Shown piece by piece: positions 1 through 5,367 of a DNA stretch of 5,367 nucleotides. Where the stretch lies: assembly GCA_944380945.1 (NCBI GenBank), contig CALWJG010000123.1, positions 1 through 5,367 on the forward strand, written 5' to 3'. The translations under genes were made by a program, and so were the position numbers. The DNA comes from an uncultured Agathobaculum sp. GTDB lineage: Bacteria; Bacillota; Clostridia; Oscillospirales; Butyricicoccaceae. The stretch's first letter is position 1; every line of letters starts with the position of its first letter. Below the pieces are notes generated by a model. It searched no databases. It had not been told where the DNA came from and worked only from the letters and a program-made list of their open reading frames with translations.

Positions 1-25
1 CGTCCGGCCCTGTTTTGCCGCCGCA

Positions 26-55
26 TGGACACACGCCCCTGCGCTGTGCTATAAT
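26..55 (+). promoter_or_regulatory. Candidate sigma-A promoter with extended -10
   Basis: TGGACA at 26-31 matches the TTGACA -35 box in five of six positions. An 18-bp spacer leads to a perfect TATAAT at 50-55, preceded by TG at 47-48 (TGCTATAAT, extended -10). Transcription would start near 61-62 and run toward the response regulator gene. The oddity is that this start lies inside the left arm of the hairpin at 59-77, so the element could instead be fortuitous sequence at the 3' end of an upstream gene: one forward frame is open from base 1 to a TAA at 52-54. The match to consensus is seen directly; its use is inferred. Confidence 0.5.
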
Positions 56-58
56 AAA

Positions 59-85
59 CCGGCTGGCTGCCAGCCGGCATTTTTT
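59..85 (+). terminator. GC hairpin with T-run (terminator or 5' leader hairpin)
   Basis: Perfect 8-bp inverted repeat CCGGCTGG / CCAGCCGG at 59-66 and 70-77 with a 3-nt loop, followed by CA and six T residues at 80-85. This is a textbook intrinsic terminator for transcription entering from the left, presumably ending an upstream gene that lies outside the window. If the promoter at 26-55 is real, its transcript would begin within the left arm and keep only about five pairs of the stem, so the hairpin would not fully form in that RNA. Confidence 0.6.
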
Positions 86-96
86 ATGACCGAAAG

Positions 97-133
97 AAAA
101 TCTTAAGGATTTTATGCGCAAAATCATAAGAAT
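97..133 (+). promoter_or_regulatory. AT-rich direct repeat, candidate response-regulator operator
   Basis: AAAATCTTAAGGAT at 97-110 is repeated as AAAATCATAAGAAT at 120-133, matching in 12 of 14 positions with a 23-bp period, about two helical turns. The downstream copy covers the place where a -35 box would sit for the -10 element at 141-146, and no recognisable -35 is there. OmpR/VanR-family regulators typically bind direct repeats overlapping the -35 region of promoters they activate, so autoregulation by the gene just downstream is the natural reading. The left copy also has short inverted arms (AAAATC at 97-102, GATTTT at 108-113). Confidence 0.4.
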
Positions 134-137
134 CCTT

Positions 138-146
138 TGGTATGAT
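138..146 (+). promoter_or_regulatory. Extended -10 promoter of the two-component operon
   Basis: TGG followed by TATGAT at 141-146 is an extended -10 with one mismatch to TATAAT. The region 17-18 bp upstream has no TTGACA-like box, which fits a promoter needing an activator. Transcription would begin near 153, leaving a leader of only about 18 nt that starts just before the GGAGG ribosome site. This placement excludes the ATG at 114 as the start of the regulator gene for transcripts from this promoter. Confidence 0.5.
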
Positions 147-154
147 AGAGACAC

Positions 155-167
155 GGAGGAGGGGGAG
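155..167 (+). promoter_or_regulatory. Ribosome binding site deciding the regulator start
   Basis: The purine run GGAGGAGGGGGAG holds a strong GGAGG core at 155-159, 11 nt before ATG 171. No comparable site precedes the in-frame ATG at 114, and the -10 element lies downstream of that ATG, so 171 is taken as the start. Confidence 0.75.
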
Positions 168-170
168 CTG

Positions 171-872
171 ATGGAGCAGCTGACTGTGCTGGTTGTGGAC
201 GACGACCGCGAGATCGTGGACAGCATTGCGATCTTTCTGCAGGCGGAGGGATACGCGGTCGAAAAGGCCTATAACGGGCTGGAGGCGCTGGACGCCGTGA
301 TGACCCGCCCGGTGCACCTGCTGGTGCTCGACATTATGATGCCCGAGATGGACGGCATCAAAACGCTGATGAAGGTGCGCGAGAGCAAAAACATCCCGAT
401 CATCCTGCTGTCGGCCAAGAGCGAGGACGCGGACAAGATCCTCGGCCTGACCGCGGGCGCGGACGATTACATCACCAAACCGTTCAACCCGTCCGAGCTG
501 GTCGCGCGGGTCAAGAGCCAGCTGCGGCGCTACACCCAGCTCGGCGCGATGCAGACGACCGAAAAGCAGATCGTCATCCGCGGGCTGGTGCTGGACACCG
601 AGAGCAAGTCGGTGACCGTGGACGGCGAGCCGGTGCGCCTGACGCCGCTCGAGTACAAGATCCTCGAGCTGCTGTGCCGCCACCCGGGCAAGGTGTTCTC
701 GACCGAGGAGATCTACCGGCAGGTGTGGAACGACGAGATCGTGTCGGACAACGCCATCGCGGTGCACGTCCGCCACATCCGCGAGAAGATCGAGATCAAC
801 CCCAAGGAGCCGCGCTACCTCAAGGTCGTGTGGGGCGTGGGCTATAAGATCGAGAGGAGTGAGGGGACATGA
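171..872 (+). CDS. OmpR/VanR-family DNA-binding response regulator
   Basis: A 233-residue cytoplasmic transcription regulator, the partner of the adjacent kinase. Residues 4-120 form a receiver domain: acidic pocket D10-D12, phosphoacceptor D54 in the LVLDIMMPEMDG stretch, S81 as the switch hydroxyl residue, and K103 in the ITKPF motif. Residues about 133-228 form a winged-helix DNA-binding domain with RLTPLEYKILELL, the recognition-helix region around NAIAVHVRHIREKIE and the closing WGVGYKIE. These wing and recognition stretches are those of the VanR-like branch of the OmpR family, but this does not imply vancomycin resistance: no vanHAX-type gene is present in the window. Length is normal for the family. 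The kinase start overlaps this stop by four bases, implying translational coupling. An in-frame extension to ATG 114 exists but is disfavoured by promoter and ribosome-site position. All phosphorelay residues are intact; target genes cannot be read from the sequence beyond probable autoregulation. Confidence 0.93.
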   Translation: MEQLTVLVVDDDREIVDSIAIFLQAEGYAVEKAYNGLEALDAVMTRPVHLLVLDIMMPEMDGIKTLMKVRESKNIPIILLSAKSEDADKILGLTAGADDYITKPFNPSELVARVKSQLRRYTQLGAMQTTEKQIVIRGLVLDTESKSVTVDGEPVRLTPLEYKILELLCRHPGKVFSTEEIYRQVWNDEIVSDNAIAVHVRHIREKIEINPKEPRYLKVVWGVGYKIERSEGT

Positions 873-2971
873 AAAAGGTGATGCGGTCGCCCATTTTGAA
901 GGGCATCGCGTTTGCGCTGTGTCTGGTGTGCGTCGCCGCGGCCACGCTGACGGCGGGCAATGCGCTGCAATGGTTTTATGAGCAGAGTGAACGGCGCGGG
1001 AGCAATATCTATCAACTGGAGTCCAGCTTTGAGGATTCCAAAATGCTCAACAGCAGCTTTGTTACCGCGTTTACGATCATTGACAATGCGCTGCAAAATG
1101 AGACGACGCAGGAAATGCTTGACCGATATCTGGAACAGAACTTTTTCGGCGACTACTATGCCAAATTGGGCGATAAGGTGCTCAAAAATGCTGAGCTGAC
1201 CGAGGGCGACACAATGGATTCGCCTTATTACATGGTTATCAAACCGGGCGAGTATCAGGGCAATATCCAGCTAAGTTTTGTGTTCTATGAGCGCTGGGCC
1301 AACCCGTATGAGTATGATTACTATGTGCATCCGGATGAAACCACTGTCACTGCCGAGCGCCGCCCGGCCATGCAGGATGGCGACTGCATCCTGCTGCGCC
1401 TGACACAGGGACAGGCGGACAGCCTGCAGGCCGAGTGGCTCGAGGGACAGCGTGTATTCGATCATGCGCTGATGCTGGTGATCATCCTGTTTTTCCTCGC
1501 GCTGATCGCATATATCTACCTGCTGTTCGTCACCGGCCGCCGGGCAGAGGACGAGGAAGTGCATCTGGTGCTGATCGACCGGATGTATGTGGAATTCAAC
1601 CTCGCGATCCTTGTGGGCGCTGCGGCCGGCGCGCTCGCGCTGACATTCGTCGGCATCGACGAATGTTTGTCCAGCGGCGTCTCGTTCCGCATGATGACGT
1701 ATCTGCTCGCGGCGCTGCTGGTCTGCGCGTTCGCGCTGGTGATGGAGCTCATCCTCTCCCTCGTGCGCAACCTGAAAAACCGCACGTTTGTCGAGCGCTC
1801 GTTCATCCTGCGCGCCATCCGCTGGTGCTGGCGCACGGCAAAGCGCATCTGCCGCTGGTTCATCGGGCGCTGCAAGGCGGTTTGGCATGGCATCGGCCGC
1901 GGCAGGGACGGCCTGTGGCGCAAGGCGTTTCAGGATTACAAGACGCGCAATGCGCTGCTGGTATTCACCGGCTATTCGGCGGTGCTCGCCATCATCACCG
2001 TGCTGTTCGGCATGGTGGCGTCGGATTACTGGTACAGGAGCAATGGGCTGACGCTCTTTACCTTCTTTGTGCTCGGCGTCGCATGGGTCGCGGCATCGGC
2101 CTGCTTCATCTTCAAGCGCATCGACGGATTTGACCGCGTCGTGGAGGCGATCAAGCGCCTGCGCGGCGGTGACCTGACCTACAAGCTGACCGATATGCCC
2201 GCGGGCGTGTTTTCCGCCATGGCGGAGGACATCAACTCGCTGGGCGACGGCATGCAGGCCGCGCTGCAGAACGAGCTGCGCGCCGAGCGCATGAAAAGCG
2301 AGCTGATCACCAACGTCAGCCACGATCTCAAGACCCCGCTGACCTCCATTTTGAGCTACTCCGACCTGCTGTGTCAGGAGCACCTGACCCCGGAGGAGGC
2401 CAACGACTATGCGAAGATCATCCACCAGAAGAGCCTGCGGCTCAAAAACCTGACGAGCGACCTGTTCGACATCTCCAAGGTGCAGTCGGGCGCGGAGCAG
2501 ATGCAGTGCGAGCGCATCGACGCCTGCACGCTCGTGCGGCAGGCGCTGGGCGAGCAGGATAAGGCGATCGCGGAGAGCCGCCTGACGCTCAAGGTCGATA
2601 TCCCCGAGCGCGAGCTCCCCATCTGGGCGGACGGCAAGAAGATGACCCGCGTGATGGAGAACCTGATCGGCAACTGCATCAAATATGCGCTGCCGGGCAC
2701 GCGCGTGTTCGTCTCCGCGGCCGAGCGGGAAGGGCAGGCGGTCATCGAGCTCAAGAACATCGCCAATTACGCCATGGATTTTGACCCGGGCGAGATCACC
2801 GAGCGCTTTGTGCGCGGCGACGCGGCGCGCTCGACCGAGGGCAGCGGCCTCGGTCTGGCGATCGCCAAAAGCTACGTCGAAGCGTGCGGCGGCGCGCTTG
2901 CGGTCGAGGTGGACGGCGACCTGTTCAAGGTGCGCATCACCTTCCCGGTGTACGGCGCCCAGCCGGCGTAA
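869..2971 (+). CDS. Six-TM sensor histidine kinase
   Basis: A 700-residue membrane kinase paired with the upstream regulator. Predicted layout: TM1 about 8-30; an extracytoplasmic sensor about 31-197; TM2 198-221; TM3 243-262; TM4 275-299; a cationic cytoplasmic loop 300-360; TM5 361-385; TM6 393-415; a HAMP-like linker 416-470; a HisKA dimerisation domain with phosphoacceptor H485 in NVSHDLKTPLTSI; and an HATPase domain with N-box NLIGNCIKY (N602), then ERFVRGD and the G2 box GSGLGLAIAK (658-667). The usual DxGxG G1 box is replaced by ELKNIANYAMDFDP, as in a known Firmicutes kinase subfamily with a KNI-type stretch here, so activity is still expected. The ATG sits in an ATGA overlap with the regulator stop, with GAGGAG-like purines about 10 nt upstream. 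GC falls from over 60% to about 47% over the sensor-coding part (961-1320), with more A/T third positions. The signal sensed is unknown; the sensor matches no domain I recognise. Confidence 0.92.
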   Translation: MKKVMRSPILKGIAFALCLVCVAAATLTAGNALQWFYEQSERRGSNIYQLESSFEDSKMLNSSFVTAFTIIDNALQNETTQEMLDRYLEQNFFGDYYAKLGDKVLKNAELTEGDTMDSPYYMVIKPGEYQGNIQLSFVFYERWANPYEYDYYVHPDETTVTAERRPAMQDGDCILLRLTQGQADSLQAEWLEGQRVFDHALMLVIILFFLALIAYIYLLFVTGRRAEDEEVHLVLIDRMYVEFNLAILVGAAAGALALTFVGIDECLSSGVSFRMMTYLLAALLVCAFALVMELILSLVRNLKNRTFVERSFILRAIRWCWRTAKRICRWFIGRCKAVWHGIGRGRDGLWRKAFQDYKTRNALLVFTGYSAVLAIITVLFGMVASDYWYRSNGLTLFTFFVLGVAWVAASACFIFKRIDGFDRVVEAIKRLRGGDLTYKLTDMPAGVFSAMAEDINSLGDGMQAALQNELRAERMKSELITNVSHDLKTPLTSILSYSDLLCQEHLTPEEANDYAKIIHQKSLRLKNLTSDLFDISKVQSGAEQMQCERIDACTLVRQALGEQDKAIAESRLTLKVDIPERELPIWADGKKMTRVMENLIGNCIKYALPGTRVFVSAAEREGQAVIELKNIANYAMDFDPGEITERFVRGDAARSTEGSGLGLAIAKSYVEACGGALAVEVDGDLFKVRITFPVYGAQPA

Positions 2972-2979
2972 AACGCAAT

Positions 2980-3019
2980 AAAAGGTCCCTGCGGCAGCAT
3001 AGCGCCGCGGGGACCTTTT
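2980..3019. terminator. Bidirectional intrinsic terminator
   Basis: A 16-bp stem pairs 2980-2995 (AAAAGGTCCCTGCGGC) with 3004-3019 (GCCGCGGGGACCTTTT), broken only by one G-T wobble, around an 8-nt loop. It lies 8 bp after the kinase stop and 8 bp before the lactate dehydrogenase stop on the other strand. The minus-strand reading is followed by a long T-rich tail (TTTTATTGCGTTTT), the plus-strand reading by only four T residues. It therefore serves both convergent units, probably more efficiently for the lactate dehydrogenase transcript. Confidence 0.88.
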
Positions 3020-3027
3020 GCATGGGC

Positions 3028-3972
3028 TCAGCGATCGACCTCGTCGATCAGCGCGCGCATCTTGCGCGCCGACCGCTGCAGCTGCGCGAGCTCCTCCGGC
3101 GCGAGCGGGATGTCGAGCACGGCCTGCACGCCCCCGCGCCCGACGATGGACGGCACGCCCAGACACACGCCGTCCACCCCGTAGTGGCCGGTGATCAGCG
3201 ACGACACGGGCAGCACCGAGCGCTCGTCTCGCACAATGGCCTCGGCGATGCGGCGCACCGCCATGGCGATGCCGTAATAGGTCGCGCCCTTGCCCTCGAT
3301 GATCGGGTAAGCCGCGCCGCGCACGCTCTCGTAGATGCCGCGCAGCACGGCCGCCGGGTCGTCGATGCCGGTGATGCGGCAGTAGTCGTCCAGATCGACG
3401 CCCGAGATGTTGGCGCTCGACCAGACGGCGAGCTCGCTGTCGCCGTGCTCGCCGATGATGAAGGCGTGCACGTTGCGTCCGTCCACGCCCAGCCGCTGGC
3501 CGAGCAGGTATTTGAGCCGCGCAGTGTCCAGCACCGTGCCCGAGCCGATCACCCGTCCGGCGGGCAGACCGGAGAGCCGCTGCGCCATGCAGGTGAGCAC
3601 ATCCACCGGGTTGGACACGACCAGCAGCACCGCGTCGCGCGCCGCCTGCACCACCTGCCCGACGACGGCGGACAGGATGGTCCGGTTGCGGCCGAGCAGC
3701 GCCACGCGTGTCTCGCCCGGGCGCTGGTTGGCGCCCGCCGCCAGAATGACCAGCCCGCAGCCGGAGAGGTCGCTGTAATCGCCCGCCCCAACATGACAGG
3801 GCTTGGCGAACGAAACGCCGTGGTTGATGTCCGCGGCCTCGCTCTCGGCCTTCTGCCGGTTGACGTCCACCAGTACGATCTCGGAAAACAGCCCGGAGAC
3901 CGCCAGCGTATAGGCGCAGCACGCGCCCACAAAGCCGACGCCCACCACGCCGCATTTCTGCATATTGCCCAT
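3028..3972 (-). CDS. ldh: L-lactate dehydrogenase (NAD-dependent)
   Basis: A 314-residue cytoplasmic enzyme that reduces pyruvate to L-lactate and regenerates NAD+ during fermentation. The N-terminal Rossmann fold has GVGFVG (residues 11-16) and D36 in LVDVN, which fits NAD rather than NADP. Substrate and catalytic residues of the LDH/MDH family are all present: Q83 in ANQRPGETR (classical Gln102, the position that selects lactate over malate, where malate dehydrogenases carry Arg), R89 (Arg109), N121 in SNPVD (Asn140), D149 and R152 in LDTAR (Asp168, Arg171), H176 in GEHGDSE (His195) and T231 (Thr246). H169 matches His188 of the fructose-1,6-bisphosphate site, but the partner Arg173 is Lys (K154). 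ATG 3972 is chosen because AAGGAG at 3983-3988 lies 10 nt upstream; the next ATG at 3963 would be 19 nt away. Single-gene unit, convergent with the kinase and divergent from the SLH gene. No clear promoter or Rex-type operator was found upstream. Malate dehydrogenase is the alternative, argued against by Q83. Confidence 0.95.
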   Translation of the reverse strand: MGNMQKCGVVGVGFVGACCAYTLAVSGLFSEIVLVDVNRQKAESEAADINHGVSFAKPCHVGAGDYSDLSGCGLVILAAGANQRPGETRVALLGRNRTILSAVVGQVVQAARDAVLLVVSNPVDVLTCMAQRLSGLPAGRVIGSGTVLDTARLKYLLGQRLGVDGRNVHAFIIGEHGDSELAVWSSANISGVDLDDYCRITGIDDPAAVLRGIYESVRGAAYPIIEGKGATYYGIAMAVRRIAEAIVRDERSVLPVSSLITGHYGVDGVCLGVPSIVGRGGVQAVLDIPLAPEELAQLQRSARKMRALIDEVDR

Positions 3973-3982
3973 TGCTTCAGCA

Positions 3983-3988
3983 CTCCTT
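3983..3988 (-). promoter_or_regulatory. Ribosome binding site of ldh
   Basis: Read on the minus strand, AAGGAG lies 10 nt before ATG 3972 and 19 nt before the internal ATG 3963, which selects the former as start. Confidence 0.8.
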
Positions 3989-4019
3989 TGCGATTTCCCG
4001 TAGTATGCCCGTTTTGCAG

Positions 4020-4048
4020 TTGGAAAACACCTGGGGATGTGATACAAT
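4020..4048 (+). promoter_or_regulatory. Sigma-A promoter of the SLH-protein gene
   Basis: TTGGAA at 4020-4025, a 17-bp spacer, then TACAAT at 4043-4048 preceded by TG at 4040-4041 (TGATACAAT, extended -10). Transcription should start near 4055, giving a leader of about 45 nt that is A-rich and contains the ribosome site. The promoter occupies the middle of the divergent region, and no comparably good promoter for ldh was found on the minus strand. Confidence 0.7.
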
Positions 4049-4084
4049 AAAAAGGCAACAGCGATAAGACAACACAGCAATAAA

Positions 4085-4089
4085 AGGAG
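4085..4089 (+). promoter_or_regulatory. Ribosome binding site of the SLH-protein gene
   Basis: AGGAG lies 9 nt before ATG 4099. The preceding CAATAAAAGG echoes CAATAAAAAGG just after the -10 box, a short A-rich repeat with no assigned role. Confidence 0.75.
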
Positions 4090-4098
4090 CAATCGATT

Positions 4099-5340
4099 AT
4101 GAACCATTGGCTGCGCGCCGCTTTTGCCGGCGCTGCATTGACTGCGCTGCTGACCGTACCCGCCTTTGCGGCGGAGGATACCGCCTGTGCGGAGCGGCTG
4201 GATGCGCTCGGCCTGTTCCGCGGCACGGAGGCGGGCTACGAGCTCGACCGCGCGCCCACCCGCGCGGAAGCGGGCGTCATGCTGGTGCGCCTTTTGGGCG
4301 CGGAGGAGGAAGCGCAGGCGCTGACCTATACCGCGCCCTTTACCGACCTCATGGGCTGGGAGCAGCCCTATGTGCAGTATCTGTACGAGAACGGCCTGAC
4401 CACCGGCGTGTCCGAAACGGACTTTGCGCCGAACGAGCCCTGCTCGGCGCAGATGTATGCGGCGTTCCTGCTGCGCGCGCTCGGATACAGCGAAGCGGCG
4501 GGCGATTTCTCCTATGCCGCGGCGGTGGACGCGGCGCAGGATTACGGCGTTTACGACCCGGCGGTGATCGACTGCGCGGATTTTGAGCGCGGCGATGTGG
4601 TTATGGCGAGCTATACGGCGCTCTCCTGCGCGCCCAAGGGTGCGGACGGCACCCTGCTCGACCGTCTGGTGCAGGACGGCGCGGTGGATGCGCAGTCTGC
4701 GCAGCCGGTTCAGGCGCTGTTCACCGCCTATGCGCAGTACCGCGCGGATACCGCGGGGATGGCGGAGCTGCCGGCGTTCACCATCCACAGTGAGTATCCC
4801 GGCGGCGCGGCCTTCCTGCGCAGTGCGGACGGCGCGGAGGTCCTGACGCTGCAGACGCAGGAGACCATGTCCTTTGACCGGTCTGCGGGGACCATGCAGG
4901 CCGACCGCGTGCTCACCCTGTCCGCGCCGGGCGTAGCGGAGGAGACCGTGCTGGCCGGCACTGCGCTGTCGGACGGCGTGCTGCGTCGCAGCCTGAACGG
5001 CAGCCAAAGCGAGCAGGCCGTGACGGCGATCGCGCAGGCGCGCCTGCTTTCCTGCTATGGTCCGGCGCCGCTGGCCTGCATTGCCGACCTGACGCAGGAG
5101 GCGGCTGACGGCCGGTGGACGATCACATTTGACGGCCTGCCGTCGCTCTACCGCGAGCTGCTGTGGCCGGTGGAGAGCACGGTCGGCAGCCTGGACGGCG
5201 CGGCGATCCACGCCGTGACGCTCCAGCAGGAGGTCGAGGACGGCCGGATCGTATGCCAGCGCCTTGCAGCGGACTTTACCAGCGCGGATGGCATCTGCGG
5301 ACAGCCGGAGCTGGTCAGCTTGCTCGAGTTGGAAGACTGA
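4099..5340 (+). CDS. Secreted SLH-domain protein with unassigned C-terminal region
   Basis: A 413-residue exported protein. Residues 1-24 are a Sec signal peptide: a short polar start with R6, a hydrophobic core from about 7 to 20, and PAFA before AED, giving cleavage after A24; there is no lipobox Cys. Residues 34-69 resemble the second half of an SLH repeat and carry PTRAE (53-57), the cell-wall-binding signature. Residues 81-131 form the clearest full repeat, with FTDLMGWEQPYVQYLYENG then TTGV and FAPNEP, but its TRAE position reads CSAQM. Residues 136-195 look like a third, degenerate repeat with FERGD in that place. SLH repeats anchor proteins non-covalently to secondary cell-wall polymers. 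Residues about 215-413 look beta-rich and acidic; I recognise no family, and a LolA-like or substrate-binding fold is only a guess. There is no transmembrane anchor or LPXTG sorting signal. The mature chain has eight cysteines. It has its own promoter and is divergent from ldh. Function unknown; wall-associated role inferred. Confidence 0.85.
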   Translation: MNHWLRAAFAGAALTALLTVPAFAAEDTACAERLDALGLFRGTEAGYELDRAPTRAEAGVMLVRLLGAEEEAQALTYTAPFTDLMGWEQPYVQYLYENGLTTGVSETDFAPNEPCSAQMYAAFLLRALGYSEAAGDFSYAAAVDAAQDYGVYDPAVIDCADFERGDVVMASYTALSCAPKGADGTLLDRLVQDGAVDAQSAQPVQALFTAYAQYRADTAGMAELPAFTIHSEYPGGAAFLRSADGAEVLTLQTQETMSFDRSAGTMQADRVLTLSAPGVAEETVLAGTALSDGVLRRSLNGSQSEQAVTAIAQARLLSCYGPAPLACIADLTQEAADGRWTITFDGLPSLYRELLWPVESTVGSLDGAAIHAVTLQQEVEDGRIVCQRLAADFTSADGICGQPELVSLLELED

Positions 5341-5367
5341 ACAGCCTTTCGCTCGAGACTGCGGTTC
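5341..5367. other. Short 3' tail, nothing recognised
   Basis: These 27 bases follow the SLH-protein stop. No complete hairpin, ribosome site or start codon can be made out before the window ends, so the terminator of that gene, if any, is outside. Confidence 0.5.

Noticed and set aside
1..54. 3' end of an upstream protein-coding gene
   Set aside because: All three forward frames are open over this short stretch, one reaching a TAA at 52-54, but 17 codons without recognisable motifs do not support calling a gene.
114..170. N-terminal extension of the response regulator from ATG 114
   Set aside because: The 19 extra residues do not belong to a receiver domain, there is no good ribosome site before 114, and the -10 element lies downstream of it.
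171..2971. Vancomycin-resistance vanRS pair
   Set aside because: The regulator and kinase core are VanR/VanS-like, but the kinase has six TM segments and a large sensor unlike VanS, and no vanHAX, vanY or vanZ-like gene is present. Only family similarity can be claimed.
1271..3955. Very long minus-strand open frame (894 codons) across the kinase and ldh
   Set aside because: It runs antisense to the kinase and in another frame of ldh, has an Arg/Ala/Gly/His-rich translation without domains, and both overlapped genes have complete catalytic motifs. It is a product of high-GC codon bias.
2884..4050. Long plus-strand open frame antisense to ldh
   Set aside because: Its translation is Arg/His/Ala-rich with no recognisable domain and it crosses the shared terminator. 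It is a shadow of ldh.
3973..4098. Rex or CcpA operator controlling ldh in the divergent region
   Set aside because: No TTGTTAA-type palindrome or cre-like sequence was found on either strand, and minus-strand -10/-35 candidates such as CATACT are too weak to call.
3973..5211. Upstream extension of the ldh frame on the minus strand
   Set aside because: The lactate dehydrogenase fold begins at the GVGFVG region and a ribosome site fixes the start at 3972. The extension is low-complexity and antisense to the SLH-protein gene, which has a signal peptide and its own promoter.

Overview
The window looks like chromosomal DNA from a GC-rich, anaerobic Gram-positive bacterium of the Clostridia, most likely Oscillospirales (Oscillospiraceae or Butyricicoccaceae-like). 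The basis is strong AGGAGG-type ribosome sites, TG-extended -10 promoters, a VanR/VanS-like two-component pair with a Firmicutes-type kinase core, a Gram-positive L-lactate dehydrogenase and a secreted SLH-domain protein. The lineage is an inference from style and gene content; no marker gene is present.

Layout. Positions 1-170 are non-coding as far as can be seen. They hold a well-formed promoter abutting a GC hairpin with a T-run, then an AT-rich direct repeat and an extended -10 just upstream of the first gene. Positions 171-872 (+) encode an OmpR/VanR-family response regulator. Positions 869-2971 (+) encode a 700-residue, six-TM sensor histidine kinase whose start overlaps the regulator's stop (ATGA), so the two form one operon. 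A 16-bp hairpin at 2980-3019 terminates this operon and, read on the other strand, also the convergent lactate dehydrogenase gene at 3028-3972 (-). A 126-bp divergent intergenic region carries a good promoter for the gene at 4099-5340 (+), an exported protein with SLH-like repeats and a C-terminal region I cannot assign. The last 27 bases show nothing recognisable.

How the genes work together. The kinase should sense an extracytoplasmic signal and phosphorylate Asp54 of the regulator, which probably also binds its own promoter. The lactate dehydrogenase (pyruvate + NADH to L-lactate + NAD+) and the SLH protein are separate transcription units, and nothing in the sequence links them to the two-component system beyond proximity.

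No mobile element, CRISPR array, tRNA/rRNA gene or defence-like system was seen. The most noteworthy signals are a sharp drop in GC and a change in codon choice over exactly the kinase's extracytoplasmic sensor domain, a candidate autoregulatory repeat ahead of the regulator gene, and the orphan C-terminal region of the SLH protein. I do not see convincing evidence for a previously undescribed system.
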